From positions 310,001 to 374,000 of the forward strand of contig NZ_RAPZ01000011.1 of NCBI RefSeq assembly GCF_003610375.1: 64,000 nucleotides of DNA. The letters are read 5' to 3'. This document shows positions 8,908-18,299 of the stretch, in pieces. The notes beneath the pieces were generated by a model that was given only the letters and a program-made list of their open reading frames with translations, was not told where the DNA came from and made no database searches. The stretch's first letter is position 1; each line of letters opens with the position of its first letter. Both the position numbers and the translations under genes were made by a program. This DNA is from Sphingomonas sp. PP-CC-1A-547. Lineage in GTDB: Bacteria; Pseudomonadota; Alphaproteobacteria; Sphingomonadales; Sphingomonadaceae.

Positions 8908-9890
8908 GCCCAACCCTCCACGCCGCGCGCTCTTCGGGTCAGCACGTCGAGGCAGGCCATCCGGACGGCGACCCCCATCTCGACCTGCTCGGTGATCGCC
9001 GAGCGAGCGTGATCGGCCACCGCGGAGTCGATCTCCACACCCCGGTTCATCGGCCCAGGGTGCATCACCAGCGCATCCGGCGCCGCCTTCGCCAACCGGT
9101 CGAGCGTCAAGCCGTAGCGCATACGGTATTCGCGCGTGGAAGGGACATAAGCGCCATCCATCCGCTCGTTCTGCAACCGCAGCATCATTACCACGTCCGC
9201 ACCCTCCAACGCCTTGTCGAAATCGGTAAACGCACGCACGCCCATCCGCTCGATCATCGGTGGCATCAGCGTCGAGGGCGCACAGACGCGCACCTCTGCG
9301 GCAAGCGCGGTCAGCGCCAGGATGTTCGAGCGCGCGACCCGGCTGTGCAGCAGGTCGCCGCAGATCACGATGCGCTGCCCGGCGATCGAGCCCTTCCGCC
9401 GCCGGATCGTCAGCGCATCGAGCAACGCCTGCGTCGGATGCTCATGCCGCCCGTCGCCCGCGTTCAGCACCGGACAATCGACCTTGTCCGCAATCAACCG
9501 CACCGCGCCGCTGGACATATGCCGGATCACGATTACGTCCGCGCGCATCGCGTTCAACGTCATCGCGGTGTCGATCAGCGTCTCGCCCTTCTTCACGCTG
9601 GACTGCGCGGCGTGCATGTTGACGACGTCGGCGCCGAGCCGCTTGCCGGCGATCTCGAACGACAAGAGCGTGCGCGTGCTGTTCTCGAAAAACGCGTTGA
9701 TCTGGGTAAGCCCGGCCAACCGCTTGTCCGGCGTCGCATGAGTCCGGTTCGCCTCGACCCACGTCTCCGCCTCGTCGAGCAGGAACGCGATCTCGTGTGG
9801 CTGGAGCCCGTCGATACCGGTGAGATGCCGGTGCGGGAAGACGGCGCCGCCTTCGATGAGGGCGGCGGGGCGGTGATCTGAGGTTCGCAT
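8904..9890 (-). CDS. pyrB: Aspartate carbamoyltransferase catalytic chain
   Basis: 328 residues; condenses carbamoyl phosphate with aspartate in pyrimidine synthesis. Carbamoyl-phosphate motif [13 protein letters not shown] near residue 68, then [39 protein letters not shown] and [11 protein letters not shown], all family hallmarks. No PyrI-type regulatory chain is visible. The overlapping downstream gene is the inactive PyrC homologue, the known pairing for this PyrB class. The start ATG at 9890 is followed by [20 protein letters not shown]; upstream is a 122-bp gap to the divergent gene at 10013. Confidence 0.95.
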   Translation of the reverse strand: MRTSDHRPAALIEGGAVFPHRHLTGIDGLQPHEIAFLLDEAETWVEANRTHATPDKRLAGLTQINAFFENSTRTLLSFEIAGKRLGADVVNMHAAQSSVKKGETLIDTAMTLNAMRADVIVIRHMSSGAVRLIADKVDCPVLNAGDGRHEHPTQALLDALTIRRRKGSIAGQRIVICGDLLHSRVARSNILALTALAAEVRVCAPSTLMPPMIERMGVRAFTDFDKALEGADVVMMLRLQNERMDGAYVPSTREYRMRYGLTLDRLAKAAPDALVMHPGPMNRGVEIDSAVADHARSAITEQVEMGVAVRMACLDVLTRRARGVEGWA

Positions 9891-10012
9891 TAAAAGCGCG
9901 GGATAGTGTCGGCGGGGGCAGGGGGCAAGCGTCGCGCGACGCCTCGCTGCATCCGCATGGTTAACCGCATGTTAGCGCGGGCATGGGATGGCGATGGCGA
10001 ACGGGGGGAATG

Positions 10013-11551
10013 ATGCAGGACGCAGCGGCACGGACGATGGGGCGATGGTGGGAAACGCGGTGGTTCGCGCTGGCCCTCGTCCTGGCGTCCGCAGTGCCGT
10101 TGCTATGGCCCGCGCTGCCCCCGCTCGGCGATCTGCCCGGCCATATGGGGCGCTGGCATATTGCGATGGCGCTACCGACATCGCCCGATCTCCAGCGCTA
10201 TTACGCATATCACTGGGCGCTGATTCCCAATCTCGGGATGGACCTGCTCGTACCGGCGCTGTCGCACCTGCTCCCCTTCGAGGTCGCGACCAAGCTGGCG
10301 GTGATCGCGATCCCGATGCTGACCGCCACCGGACTGTTATGGGCCGCGCGAGAGGCGCATGGGCGGATACCGCCGACCGCGATGTTCGCGTTGCCGCTCG
10401 CCTATGCCTGGCCATTCCAGTTCGGCTTCGTCAATTTCGCGCTGTCTCAGGCGCTGGCGTTCTGCGCACTGGCGCTGTGGATCCGGCTGGGGCGACAGGG
10501 TCGCCTGATCATACGCGCGCTGCTCTTCGTACCCGTTGCATGCGTAATATGGATTTCGCACAGCTTCGGCTGGGGGCTGCTGGGGCTGATGACAGCAGGC
10601 GCGGACATCGCGCGGCTTCGCACGGCAGGCCGTGGCTGGCCGGCGGCGCTCGTCGGTGCGGCGATCCAGTGTCTGTCGATGACGGTCCCGCTCCTCGTCA
10701 TGCTGGCGTCTATCGGGGCCGGGACGGGCGCGGCAGCGGGCGGGCTTGGCGGCGAGGGCTGGTTCGACGCACCGGTGAAGCTGGTATGGCTCGTTTCGCT
10801 GTTCCGCGATCACTGGCCATGGTTCGATCTCCTCTCGCTGCTGCCGTTGATCGCCATGCTGTATGCCGGAATGCGGAGCGCTTGCCTCGGGTTCTCGCCG
10901 CTGCTGGGCATACCCGCGCTGCTGTGCCTCGCAGCGTTCGTCGTCCTTCCACGATTGCTGATGGGGGGCGCCTATGTCGACATGCGGATGGCTCCCGCCG
11001 CGGTGATGCTGGGATTGATCGCGATCGCGCCGCGCGATTCGCGAATGGCACGCACGCTGGCCGTGATGGCCACTGCCTTCCTGGTCTTGCGCCTGGCAGG
11101 CACGACGCTGAGCTTTGTCGAACGCTCCAGCGATCAACAACGTGAACTTGCGGCTGTTGCAGTCATCCCGCATGGCGCTGCGGTACTGTCGCTAGTCGAG
11201 TTGCCATGTGGAGGCGCGTGGGACGACCTGCGGCGCAATCACCTTCCTGCCCTCGCGATCGTCCGACGGGACGTGTTCACCAACGAGCAATGGGCGATCG
11301 AGGGACAGCAATCGCTGCACATCCGCTACGCGATCGCCGCACCCTATACCGGTGACCCGACCCAGAGCGTCTTTCCGTCGATCTGTTCGACCGTCGGCTC
11401 CAATTTCGCCAAGACGATCGCACGGTTTCCCCGTGCCGCGTTCACGCACGTCTGGACAATCGGTTTCTTGCCCGGCGCGGCGAAGGCAGCGGACCTGCGC
11501 ATGATCTGGACCAATGGCGGTTCGGCACTCTACCGGGTGGAACGCCGCTAG
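10013..11551 (+). CDS. Polytopic inner-membrane protein, possibly GT-C fold
   Basis: About 512 residues with many hydrophobic segments from residue 15 to about 370 and a soluble C-terminal domain of about 130 residues containing two cysteines ([17 protein letters not shown]). The first periplasmic loop carries [13 protein letters not shown] and [18 protein letters not shown] loop with an acidic residue after the first helix is typical of membrane glycosyltransferases of the GT-C type, but I cannot name a family. ATGs lie at 10010 and 10013 behind GGGGGGA; 10013 has the better spacing. Its stop overlaps convergent ruvX by 4 nt, leaving no room for a terminator. Confidence 0.7.
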   Translation: MQDAAARTMGRWWETRWFALALVLASAVPLLWPALPPLGDLPGHMGRWHIAMALPTSPDLQRYYAYHWALIPNLGMDLLVPALSHLLPFEVATKLAVIAIPMLTATGLLWAAREAHGRIPPTAMFALPLAYAWPFQFGFVNFALSQALAFCALALWIRLGRQGRLIIRALLFVPVACVIWISHSFGWGLLGLMTAGADIARLRTAGRGWPAALVGAAIQCLSMTVPLLVMLASIGAGTGAAAGGLGGEGWFDAPVKLVWLVSLFRDHWPWFDLLSLLPLIAMLYAGMRSACLGFSPLLGIPALLCLAAFVVLPRLLMGGAYVDMRMAPAAVMLGLIAIAPRDSRMARTLAVMATAFLVLRLAGTTLSFVERSSDQQRELAAVAVIPHGAAVLSLVELPCGGAWDDLRRNHLPALAIVRRDVFTNEQWAIEGQQSLHIRYAIAAPYTGDPTQSVFPSICSTVGSNFAKTIARFPRAAFTHVWTIGFLPGAAKAADLRMIWTNGGSALYRVERR

Positions 11552-12015
11552 ATCTGGGCCGTCACCAGCGCGTCGATGGCCCCCTGGAGGATGTACGCGG
11601 CGGCCATCTTGTCGACGAGTTCGGCGCGTTTGGCGCGACTCGCGTCCTGTTCGATCAGCGTGCGGGTGACCGCGACGGTCGACCAGCGCTCGTCCTGAAG
11701 CAGGATCGGGAGGCCCATGTCCTTGAGGTTCTGCGCGAACGCCCGGGTCGACTGCGACCGTGGGCTCTCGCTACCGTCGAGGTTGATCGGCAGGCCGATG
11801 ACGAGCCCGACGACCGCCTGCGCCTTGATGATCTCGGCAAGCGCGGCCTTGTCCTTCTGGAACTTGGTACGGCGGATCAGGAGCGCGGGGCTCGCGAACG
11901 ACCAGCCGGCGTCGCAGAGCGCGGTGCCGATCGTCTTGGTGCCGACGTCGAGACCGATCAGCCGGCCACCGTTCGGGAGCGCATCGCGGAACTGCGCGGC
12001 GGAGAGCGTGATCAT
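11548..12015 (-). CDS. ruvX: YqgF/RuvX family nuclease (pre-16S rRNA processing)
   Basis: 155 residues, normal length. RNase H-like fold with [17 protein letters not shown] (first acidic residue D23), [34 protein letters not shown] and [17 protein letters not shown], the four conserved blocks. Proposed function is maturation of the 5' end of 16S rRNA, formerly Holliday junction resolution. The start overlaps the stop of the upstream DUF3089 gene by ATGA, so they are translationally coupled. It converges on the membrane-protein gene to its left. Confidence 0.93.
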   Translation of the reverse strand: MITLSAAQFRDALPNGGRLIGLDVGTKTIGTALCDAGWSFASPALLIRRTKFQKDKAALAEIIKAQAVVGLVIGLPINLDGSESPRSQSTRAFAQNLKDMGLPILLQDERWSTVAVTRTLIEQDASRAKRAELVDKMAAAYILQGAIDALVTAQI

Positions 12016-13118
12016 TTGAAAGCCTTCAGGCGGCGGTTGGCGTCGGCGCGGATGTTCGCCCAGAACAGGCTGTAGTCGTAGACGTGGTAATTGTTGCCGG
12101 GCAGCACGTACGGCCCGAGGTTCGGGCCCTCGCCGATCAGCAGGAAGCCGCGGTCGGCGCAGCGTGCGGGCACGCTGCTGATCGCGATCGTCGCGGTCTT
12201 CAGGTCCGCGGACGGGACGAGCGTGCCGAGGTTGGCGGTGGCGGGCGCGGTCGCGTCGGCGGTGCCGGTCAGCGGATTGGTGCAGACCATCGGCGTGCCC
12301 TTGCGCGGCTGGCCGTTGAAGCCGGTGGTCTGGTCATAGGCGTCGACGATCAGCGACGGATCGGCAGGTTCGGCAAAGCTCTCCCACGACAGGATACAGC
12401 CGGTCTGGTCGGCGGTGCGGCACTCGGCGAGGCCCATCTTCGGAAGATCGGTCGCGCGCGAGACGGGCCAGCCGACTACATAGGCCGCGACGATCCGTGC
12501 CTTCAGCTTGGGATCAGTGGCGATGCGGTCGCGGAGGAGGCGGGTGAGATGGAGCGCACCCTGGCTGTGGCCGGCGAGGATGATCGGGCGGGTCGGGCCG
12601 GCTTCCTTGAGGAATCGGTCGAACGCCGCAGACACATCGCCGTAAGCGAGCGCCAGTGCGCGTTCACTATCCGCAACGCTGGTCAGGAACGCGCCGAACG
12701 TCGCCTGGCGATACCGCGGCGCCCAGATGTCGCCCGCTTCGTTGAACGCGCTCGCCTGGCCGCGCAGGAACAGTTCCGCTCGCGCATTGGTCTCGGGATC
12801 GTCGATCGGCGCGTTCCAATGGTCGCGGTTGATGTACGACGTCGGGTGGATGAAGAAGATCGCTGCGCCCGTGCCGCGCTCGCCGGTCGTGTAACCGGGC
12901 GGCGTCCAGAGCGCAGGGTTACCTGGCGCATCGGGGCGGGCGAGCCACATGATTTTCCGCGCGTAGATGTTCCGCGGGGCTTCGCGCTGCGCCTGGAAAG
13001 TCTCGCTCGGCACCATAACCGCGCGCATCAACTGCGTGCCGAACAGGCGGTACGCGAGCAGGGCGGCGATCGCGAGGACGATCATCGCGGCGACGAAATA
13101 GAGAAACTTGCGGGCCAA
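12012..13118 (-). CDS. DUF3089 alpha/beta-hydrolase-like protein
   Basis: 368 residues, with an N-terminal membrane anchor ([20 protein letters not shown]). The body matches the DUF3089 pattern: [20 protein letters not shown], then [15 protein letters not shown] and the nucleophile elbow [16 protein letters not shown], which supplies the serine. The histidine near the end is probably in [12 protein letters not shown]. Substrate unknown. It precedes and overlaps ruvX by 4 nt. The protein most likely faces the periplasm. Confidence 0.82.
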   Translation of the reverse strand: MARKFLYFVAAMIVLAIAALLAYRLFGTQLMRAVMVPSETFQAQREAPRNIYARKIMWLARPDAPGNPALWTPPGYTTGERGTGAAIFFIHPTSYINRDHWNAPIDDPETNARAELFLRGQASAFNEAGDIWAPRYRQATFGAFLTSVADSERALALAYGDVSAAFDRFLKEAGPTRPIILAGHSQGALHLTRLLRDRIATDPKLKARIVAAYVVGWPVSRATDLPKMGLAECRTADQTGCILSWESFAEPADPSLIVDAYDQTTGFNGQPRKGTPMVCTNPLTGTADATAPATANLGTLVPSADLKTATIAISSVPARCADRGFLLIGEGPNLGPYVLPGNNYHVYDYSLFWANIRADANRRLKAFK

Positions 13119-13189
13119 GCGGGACCTTCCGTGCAGGCGGTTGGGTTCCCGTGCCGGAAGCTGGGGAAGGTTGCAACGGGCTCCCTAAC

Positions 13190-13312
13190 GATCCTCCCCC
13201 GCCAGGGGGAGGTGGCTGGCCCTTGCCAGACGGAGGGGGAGGTGAGGGTAACCGCCGTTCCGTGTCCTCCCCCTCCGTCGCTTCGCGCCACCTCCCCCTA
13301 GCGGGGGAGGAT
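13190..13312. repeat. Paired palindromic repeat, family G (gatC upstream region)
   Basis: The left half (atcctcccccgccagggg, gaggtggc, gacggaggggga) is mirrored by the right half (tcctccccctccgtcg, gccacctccccctagcg, ggggagga). It occupies half of the 251-bp gap between divergent genes (DUF3089 and gatC), so promoters for both must lie beside it. Other copies are at 23648-23759, 41786-41911 and 47477-47635. Confidence 0.8.
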
Positions 13313-13369
13313 TCGAAGAAGGCGGGAAACATATTGCGCCCCCGCCGCGCCGGGTGCTAGCCGCAGCCC

Positions 13370-13672
13370 ATGTCCGTAGATACTGCAACCGTGAAGCGGA
13401 TCGCGAGCCTTGCGCGCATCGCGATCACCGACGAGGACGCCGCCCGCATGGCGCCGGAACTCGGAAACATCCTTGGCTGGATCGAGATGCTCGAAGAGGT
13501 CGACACGACCGGTATCGAGCCGATGACCGCCGTCATCCCCAACACACTGCGGCTGCGCGACGACGTCGTCAACGCCGACCCGCTGACCGGCGGCGGCATC
13601 CGCGAGCAGGTTCTCGCCAACGCGCCCGTGGCCGAACACGGCTTCTTCGCCGTGCCGAAGGTGATCGAATAA
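13370..13672 (+). CDS. gatC: Aspartyl/glutamyl-tRNA amidotransferase subunit C
   Basis: 100 residues, normal size. It begins [20 protein letters not shown] and contains [39 protein letters not shown] and a C-terminal [15 protein letters not shown], the standard GatC pattern. GatC bridges GatA and GatB in the complex that converts misacylated Glu-tRNA(Gln) or Asp-tRNA(Asn). Its stop codon overlaps the gatA start by one base (TAATG), and gatB follows, so the three are one operon. Confidence 0.96.
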   Translation: MSVDTATVKRIASLARIAITDEDAARMAPELGNILGWIEMLEEVDTTGIEPMTAVIPNTLRLRDDVVNADPLTGGGIREQVLANAPVAEHGFFAVPKVIE

Positions 13673-15156
13673 TGACCGACCTCACAGATCTCGGGATCGC
13701 AGCGATCCGCGACGGCGTCCGCGATGGTTCCTTCAAGGCCCGCGAAGTCGCCGATGCGTTCATCGTCAAGGTGAGCCAGGCCAAGGCGTTGAACGCGTTT
13801 CTTGTCGAGACGCCAGACCACGCGATCGCCGCTGCCACCGCAGCTGATACCGCACGCGAAGCCGGCGAGACGCTCAAGCCGCTGGCCGGCGTGCCGATCG
13901 GCATGAAGGACCTTTTCTGCACCAAGGGCGTCACGACGACCGCGGCGAGCCATATCCTCGAAGGCTTCACGCCGACCTATGAGTCGACCGTCTCGCAGAA
14001 TTTGTGGGAAGCGGGCGCGGGGATGCTCGGCAAGCTGAACATGGACCAGTTCGCGATGGGCTCGTCGAACGAGACGTCCGCATTCGGCAACGTGATCTCG
14101 CCGTGGAAGCGCAACGACGGCGGCGACGCTTCGCTCGCACCCGGCGGCTCGTCGGGCGGGTCGTCGTCGGCGGTCGCCGCCCGGCTCTGCCCCGGCGCGA
14201 CCGGTACCGATACCGGCGGTTCGATCCGCCAGCCTGCCGCCTTCACCGGCATCTCGGGGATCAAGCCGACCTACGGCCGCTGCTCACGCTGGGGGACGAT
14301 CGCGTTCGCGTCGTCGCTCGACCAGGCCGGGCCGATGGCACGCGACGTCCGTGACTGCGCGATCCTGCTCGAGGCGATGGCCGGGTTCGACGCCAAGGAC
14401 GGCACCTCGTTGCAGCTCGACGTGCCGAAATGGGAAGCGGGTTTGTCCGCCAATCTCAACGGCCTGCGCGTCGGTATTCCCAAGGAATATCGCGTCGACG
14501 GGATGCCCGAGGAGATCGAGGCGCTCTGGCAGCAGGGCATCGACTGGCTCAAGGATGCCGGCGCGACGATCGTCGAGGTCTCGCTCCCGCACACCAAATA
14601 CGCGTTGCCCGCCTATTACATCATCGCGCCCGCCGAAGCCTCGTCGAACCTCGCGCGCTATGACGGCGTTCGCTACGGGATTCGTGACCTGCCGACCGGC
14701 GCCGGCTTGCAGGACATGTACGCCGCGACGCGTGCGGATGGCTTCGGCCCCGAGGTGAAGCGCCGCATCATGATCGGCACCTACGTCCTCTCGGCCGGCT
14801 TCTACGACGCGTATTACACGCAGGCGCAGAAGGTCCGGACTCTGATCGCGCGCGATTTCGAGCGGGCTTGGGAGGCGTGCGACGTCCTGCTCACCCCGAC
14901 CGCACCGTCGGCGGCGTTCGCGCTCGGCGAGAAGTCGGCTGATCCGATCGCGATGTATTTGAACGACGTCTTCACCGTGCCGTCTTCGCTTGCAGGCCTG
15001 CCGGCGATGTCGGTGCCGGGTGGGCTCGACAAGCAGGGTCTGCCGCTTGGGCTGCAGATCATCGGCAAGCCGCTCGACGAGCAAGGCGTGCTGAACGCAG
15101 GGCTCGCGATCGAACAGCGAGCAGGATTTACCGCGCGACCAGAGGCTTGGTGGTAA
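13672..15156 (+). CDS. gatA: Aspartyl/glutamyl-tRNA amidotransferase subunit A
   Basis: 494 residues. Amidase-signature family: catalytic triad K79 ([12 protein letters not shown]), cis-serine S160 ([11 protein letters not shown]) and nucleophile S184 ([11 protein letters not shown]), with spacing that matches characterised GatA. It releases ammonia from glutamine and channels it to GatB. The frame is open further upstream, but the ATG at 13672 overlaps the gatC stop by one base and aligns with the usual N terminus. gatB starts one base after its stop. Confidence 0.97.
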   Translation: MTDLTDLGIAAIRDGVRDGSFKAREVADAFIVKVSQAKALNAFLVETPDHAIAAATAADTAREAGETLKPLAGVPIGMKDLFCTKGVTTTAASHILEGFTPTYESTVSQNLWEAGAGMLGKLNMDQFAMGSSNETSAFGNVISPWKRNDGGDASLAPGGSSGGSSSAVAARLCPGATGTDTGGSIRQPAAFTGISGIKPTYGRCSRWGTIAFASSLDQAGPMARDVRDCAILLEAMAGFDAKDGTSLQLDVPKWEAGLSANLNGLRVGIPKEYRVDGMPEEIEALWQQGIDWLKDAGATIVEVSLPHTKYALPAYYIIAPAEASSNLARYDGVRYGIRDLPTGAGLQDMYAATRADGFGPEVKRRIMIGTYVLSAGFYDAYYTQAQKVRTLIARDFERAWEACDVLLTPTAPSAAFALGEKSADPIAMYLNDVFTVPSSLAGLPAMSVPGGLDKQGLPLGLQIIGKPLDEQGVLNAGLAIEQRAGFTARPEAWW

Positions 15157-15157
15157 C

Positions 15158-16639
15158 ATGAGCGATTATCGTATCCAGGGCGAAACCGGCGAGTGGGAGG
15201 TCGTGGTCGGCCTCGAAGTGCACGCGCAGGTGACGTCGAACGCCAAGCTCTTTTCGGGCGCGGCGACCGCGTTCGGTGCGGAGCCCAACACGCAGGTGTC
15301 GCTGGTCGACGCCGCGATGCCGGGTATGCTGCCGGTCCCGAACCGCGAGTGCATCCGCCAGGCGGTCCGCACCGGCATGGCGATCGAGGCGCAGATCAAC
15401 GAATGGTCGCGGTTCGACCGGAAGAATTACTTCTACGCCGATCTGCCGCAGGGCTACCAGATCAGCCAGCTCTATCATCCGATCGTCGGTGAAGGCGCAA
15501 TCGACATCAGCCTCGACGACAAGAATCCCGACGCCGCGGGCAAGCGGATCGGCGTCGAGCGCATCCATGTCGAGCAGGATGCCGGCAAGCTGATGCATGA
15601 CCAGCATCCGACCCAGTCGTACGTCGATCTCAATCGGTCGGGCGTCGCGCTGATGGAGATCGTGTCGAAGCCCGATCTCGCATCGCCAGCGGAAACAGGG
15701 GCTTACCTGCGGAAGCTGCGATCGATCCTGCGCTATGTCGGGTCGTGCGACGGCAACATGGAAGAGGGCTCTATGCGCGCCGACGTCAATGTCAGCGTGC
15801 GCAAGCCCGGCGACGAGCTGGGTACGCGGACCGAGACGAAGAACGTCAATTCGGTGCGCTTCGTGATGGCGGTGGTCGAGCAGGAGGCCAAGCGTCAGGT
15901 CGAGGTGCTCGAAGCCGGCGGCAAGATCCAGCAGGAAACGCGGCTCTACGATCCCGATCGGAACGAGACGCGCTCGATGCGGTCGAAGGAAGACGCGCAT
16001 GATTACCGCTACTTCCCGGATCCCGATCTGCTGCCGCTGGTGCTCGACGATGCGTTCCTCGCCGAGTGCCGCGCGTCGTTGCCCGAGCTGCCGGATGCAA
16101 AGCGCGCGCGGTACGAGGCGCTGGGGATCACGGCGTATCAGGCGACGGTGTTGACCGCCGAGGTCGAGGCGGCGCGGTGGTTCGATGCGTTGCTCGATGC
16201 GGGCGTGAAGCCGGCGGCGGCGGCGAACTGGACGACGTCGGAGCTGTTCGGCGCGCTGAACCGGACCGGCAAGGACATCGAGAACTCGCCGGTGTCGCCG
16301 GCGCAGGCGGCGGAGTTGCTGGGCCTGATCGCGGACGGCACGCTGTCGGGAAGTCTCGCCAAGCAGGTGTTCGAGGTGATGCTCGAGACCGGCGACGGCG
16401 CGGCGAAGGTCGTTGAGGACCGCGGGTTGAAGCAGACCAGCGACACCGGCGCGATCGAGGCCGTGATCGCCGAGGTTATGGCGGCGAACGCGGACAAGGT
16501 CGCGGATTACCGCGGCGGCAAGGACAAGCTGTTCGGGTTCTTCGTGGGCCAGACGATGAAGGCGATGGGGGGGAAGGGTAACCCTGCTGTCGTGAACGAG
16601 GTTCTGAAGGGGATGCTTGGGGAGTCGGCGGCTTCGTAA
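15158..16639 (+). CDS. gatB: Aspartyl/glutamyl-tRNA amidotransferase subunit B
   Basis: 493 residues. It phosphorylates the misacylated tRNA and amidates it. Family motifs: [76 protein letters not shown] and [13 protein letters not shown], followed by the helical YqeY-like C-terminal domain that contacts tRNA. Last gene of gatCAB. The 3' gap carries two repeats that may serve as terminators. Confidence 0.97.
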   Translation: MSDYRIQGETGEWEVVVGLEVHAQVTSNAKLFSGAATAFGAEPNTQVSLVDAAMPGMLPVPNRECIRQAVRTGMAIEAQINEWSRFDRKNYFYADLPQGYQISQLYHPIVGEGAIDISLDDKNPDAAGKRIGVERIHVEQDAGKLMHDQHPTQSYVDLNRSGVALMEIVSKPDLASPAETGAYLRKLRSILRYVGSCDGNMEEGSMRADVNVSVRKPGDELGTRTETKNVNSVRFVMAVVEQEAKRQVEVLEAGGKIQQETRLYDPDRNETRSMRSKEDAHDYRYFPDPDLLPLVLDDAFLAECRASLPELPDAKRARYEALGITAYQATVLTAEVEAARWFDALLDAGVKPAAAANWTTSELFGALNRTGKDIENSPVSPAQAAELLGLIADGTLSGSLAKQVFEVMLETGDGAAKVVEDRGLKQTSDTGAIEAVIAEVMAANADKVADYRGGKDKLFGFFVGQTMKAMGGKGNPAVVNEVLKGMLGESAAS

Positions 16640-16690
16640 GCTAGCGACTATCTCGCTTTCTCCCGAACCTGCCGGTCTCTCACCTGTGTC

Positions 16691-16773
16691 CGTTCTCCCG
16701 CGAATGCGGGAGTCCAGGGTAACCGAAAGCAGTACTGCTTGATTCCTGGGCCCCCGCGTTCGCGAGGGAACAG
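16691..16773. repeat. Paired palindromic repeat, family D
   Basis: The left half (gttctcccgcgaatgcggg, agtccagggtaacc) is partnered by the right half (gattcctgggcccccgcg, ttcgcgagggaac). Family D has further copies at 20090, 26129, 27996, 36324 and 62525. With the next repeat it fills most of the 308-bp gap between gatB and the aspartic protease; nothing else is visible there. Confidence 0.75.
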
Positions 16774-16795
16774 AAGGGGAGCCGTCTCCCAATCG

Positions 16796-16903
16796 CCACC
16801 ATCCCGGCGAAGGCCGGGCCCAGTTGGGGGACGTTGCTGACTGCGGGCGGCGCTTCGCTACTGCGACTTTTCCAACTGGGCCCCGGCCTTCGCCGGGGTG
16901 GCG
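16796..16903. repeat. Paired palindromic repeat, family C
   Basis: The left half (caccatcccggcgaaggccg, gcccagttggggg) is mirrored by the right half (ccaactgggccccggcc, ttcgccggggtggcgg). Same family as 7577-7680 and 36412-36520. It lies between convergent genes. Confidence 0.8.
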
Positions 16904-16947
16904 GCAGTTGGGTGGAGTCGGGGAGCAGCGGACGGCGGGAGGCGGCC

Positions 16948-17511
16948 TTACGCGTCCCCCTTCTGCGGATGATGGGGCACGAGGATCAGCGTGTTCTCCT
17001 CCACCCGCCACGACGCCAGACGCGACAGGAAGTTCATCCCCAACACGTTCGTCTCGCCAAACGCCGGCGACACTACCACCTGCAAGTCCCGCGCGACGAT
17101 CGCGTCGAGACGTAGCGAGGCGATCTTCCCCGTCTTCGCCGCGATCGACCCGTTGGCGGTCTGCAACACGATCGGCACCACGCCAACCCGCGCCTCGATC
17201 CCCGCAGCGTCCGCCGTCTTCTCCGAAATCGCCGTGATCGTCGCGCCGCTGTCGATCAGCAGCCGCTGGCTCACCCCGTCGATCGTCGCGCGCGCCCAGA
17301 AATGGCCGTCCGGCGACATGCGGATGCGAACCTCGCCGCCAACAACCTGCTGGTCCTCGATCTTCAGGAACCGCGCGATCTTGCCGACATAGGGATCGAA
17401 CTGGCGCCGCTGGTCGACCGCGATGAACAGCAGTCCGACGAGGACAAGCGTCATCGCTAGATTGACGAGCGTGCGAATGATGGGGATGCGCTGCGCTACG
17501 ATCAGCAGCAA
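16948..17511 (-). CDS. Membrane-anchored retropepsin-like aspartic protease
   Basis: 187 residues from TTG 17511. A transmembrane segment (RTLVNLAMTLVLVGLLFIAV) precedes a periplasmic domain with the single-chain retropepsin motif LLIDSGATITAISEKTA (catalytic DSGA near residue 88) and NVLGMNFLSRLASWRVEENT. This matches the TIGR02281-type clan AA proteases common in alphaproteobacteria. The start is doubtful: the frame is open upstream for about 45 codons and reads NQDPIIPTIPTFAEHQSVYI, which looks like a conserved N terminus, but no ATG, GTG or ribosome site precedes it. A non-standard start or a sequence error is possible. Confidence 0.8.
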   Translation of the reverse strand: MLLIVAQRIPIIRTLVNLAMTLVLVGLLFIAVDQRRQFDPYVGKIARFLKIEDQQVVGGEVRIRMSPDGHFWARATIDGVSQRLLIDSGATITAISEKTADAAGIEARVGVVPIVLQTANGSIAAKTGKIASLRLDAIVARDLQVVVSPAFGETNVLGMNFLSRLASWRVEENTLILVPHHPQKGDA

Positions 17512-17646
17512 TACGGCGAGCCCGAGCGCGATATAGACGCTCTGGTGCTCGGCGAAGGTGGGTATCGTGGGGATTATCGGGTCCTGATTGGCGGAGGTGG
17601 CACCATAAAGATAGCCACCCCCGCCTGTATGGTTGCTGACGCGAGC

Positions 17647-17865
17647 TTACTGCGCGTCGTTGTCCTGGTTCTTCACGACGCCGCCGGTACCACCGACGCC
17701 GTCGGGCAGGCCGGTGTCCGTGAACGTCTCGGGCTCGTCGCCGCCTTCGCCGCGCTCGACCGCGTCCGAACGCGACTCAACCGCCTGTTCGATGTCGCTG
17801 CGGGTATCCTCGTCACGATCCTCGGGGAGCGTTTCGGGGTTCGTGCCGGAATGGGGATCGGTCAT
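17647..17865 (-). CDS. Small acidic protein, unknown
   Basis: 72 residues from ATG 17865. It begins MTDPHSGTNPETLPEDRDED, is strongly acidic and hydrophilic, has no hydrophobic segment and ends VKNQDNDAQ. It is probably intrinsically disordered. The proline-rich gene at 17870-18025 ends 4 bp upstream on the same strand, so the two form a small transcription unit. The frame stays open upstream, but that part is antisense to or overlaps its neighbour and has no good start. I do not recognise the family. Confidence 0.6.
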   Translation of the reverse strand: MTDPHSGTNPETLPEDRDEDTRSDIEQAVESRSDAVERGEGGDEPETFTDTGLPDGVGGTGGVVKNQDNDAQ

Positions 17866-17869
17866 ATCT

Positions 17870-18025
17870 TCAAAACTCGGGCTGGATGGGGGCAGGGTCG
17901 TTCGACGGACTACCGGGATCGGGAAAATCGACGTCCGGCGCGGGCGGATTGAACTCGGGCGGCGGCGCAGTCGGCTCGACGGGCGAGGTCGGGGTCGGGA
18001 ATTCTGCCGGGGGTTGGGTAGCCAT
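17870..18025 (-). CDS. Small proline-rich protein, unknown
   Basis: 51 residues from ATG 18025, preceded by an excellent ribosome site, AGGAGAG at about 5 nt. The protein starts MATQPPAEFPTPTSPVEPTA and is about one-third proline with scattered acidic residues, ending IQPEF. No signal peptide or membrane segment. The stop TGA at 17872-17870 is followed 4 bp later by the ATG of the acidic 72-residue gene. The coupled arrangement and the strong ribosome site are the evidence; function unknown. Confidence 0.55.
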   Translation of the reverse strand: MATQPPAEFPTPTSPVEPTAPPPEFNPPAPDVDFPDPGSPSNDPAPIQPEF

Positions 18026-18093
18026 GATGTCTCTCCTTCTGGGTGTTCAACGCCTGTAATCGAGCGCGGTTGCGTTGGGAGTTGCCTATGTGC

Positions 18094-18121
18094 TTGCCCC
18101 CGCATGCATCGTTGGTATAGA
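18094..18121 (+). promoter_or_regulatory. Putative promoter of tRNA-Leu
   Basis: TTGCCC (18094-18099), a 16-bp spacer and TATAGA (18116-18121), ending 25 bp before the first base of the mature tRNA. Confidence 0.5.
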
Positions 18122-18146
18122 CGCGCCCGCTACGGCGATGTCCTGT

Positions 18147-18231
18147 GCGGGCGTGGCGGAACTGGTAGACGCGCTTGGTTTAGGTCCAAGTATCGCAAGA
18201 TGTGGGGGTTCGAGTCCCTTCGCCCGCACCA
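18147..18231 (+). tRNA. tRNA-Leu(UAG)
   Basis: 85 nt including an encoded CCA. The acceptor GCGGGCG (18147-18153) pairs with CGCCCGC (18221-18227). The anticodon arm CTTGG-TTTAGGT-CCAAG gives anticodon UAG. A long variable arm (TATCGCAAGATG region) marks a class II tRNA, and the T arm contains GGTTCGAGTCC. It reads CUN leucine codons. Followed 68 bp later by tig. Confidence 0.96.
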
Positions 18232-18299
18232 GCCCGCCGCGCAGGCGAGGCGACCGCCCGAAGAATTATCCTGAATGCTCTTTTAGACAAAGGCCGGAC

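Noticed and set aside
15128..17011. A 627-codon minus-strand frame over gatB
   Set aside because: Antisense shadow of gatB extended through two repeats.
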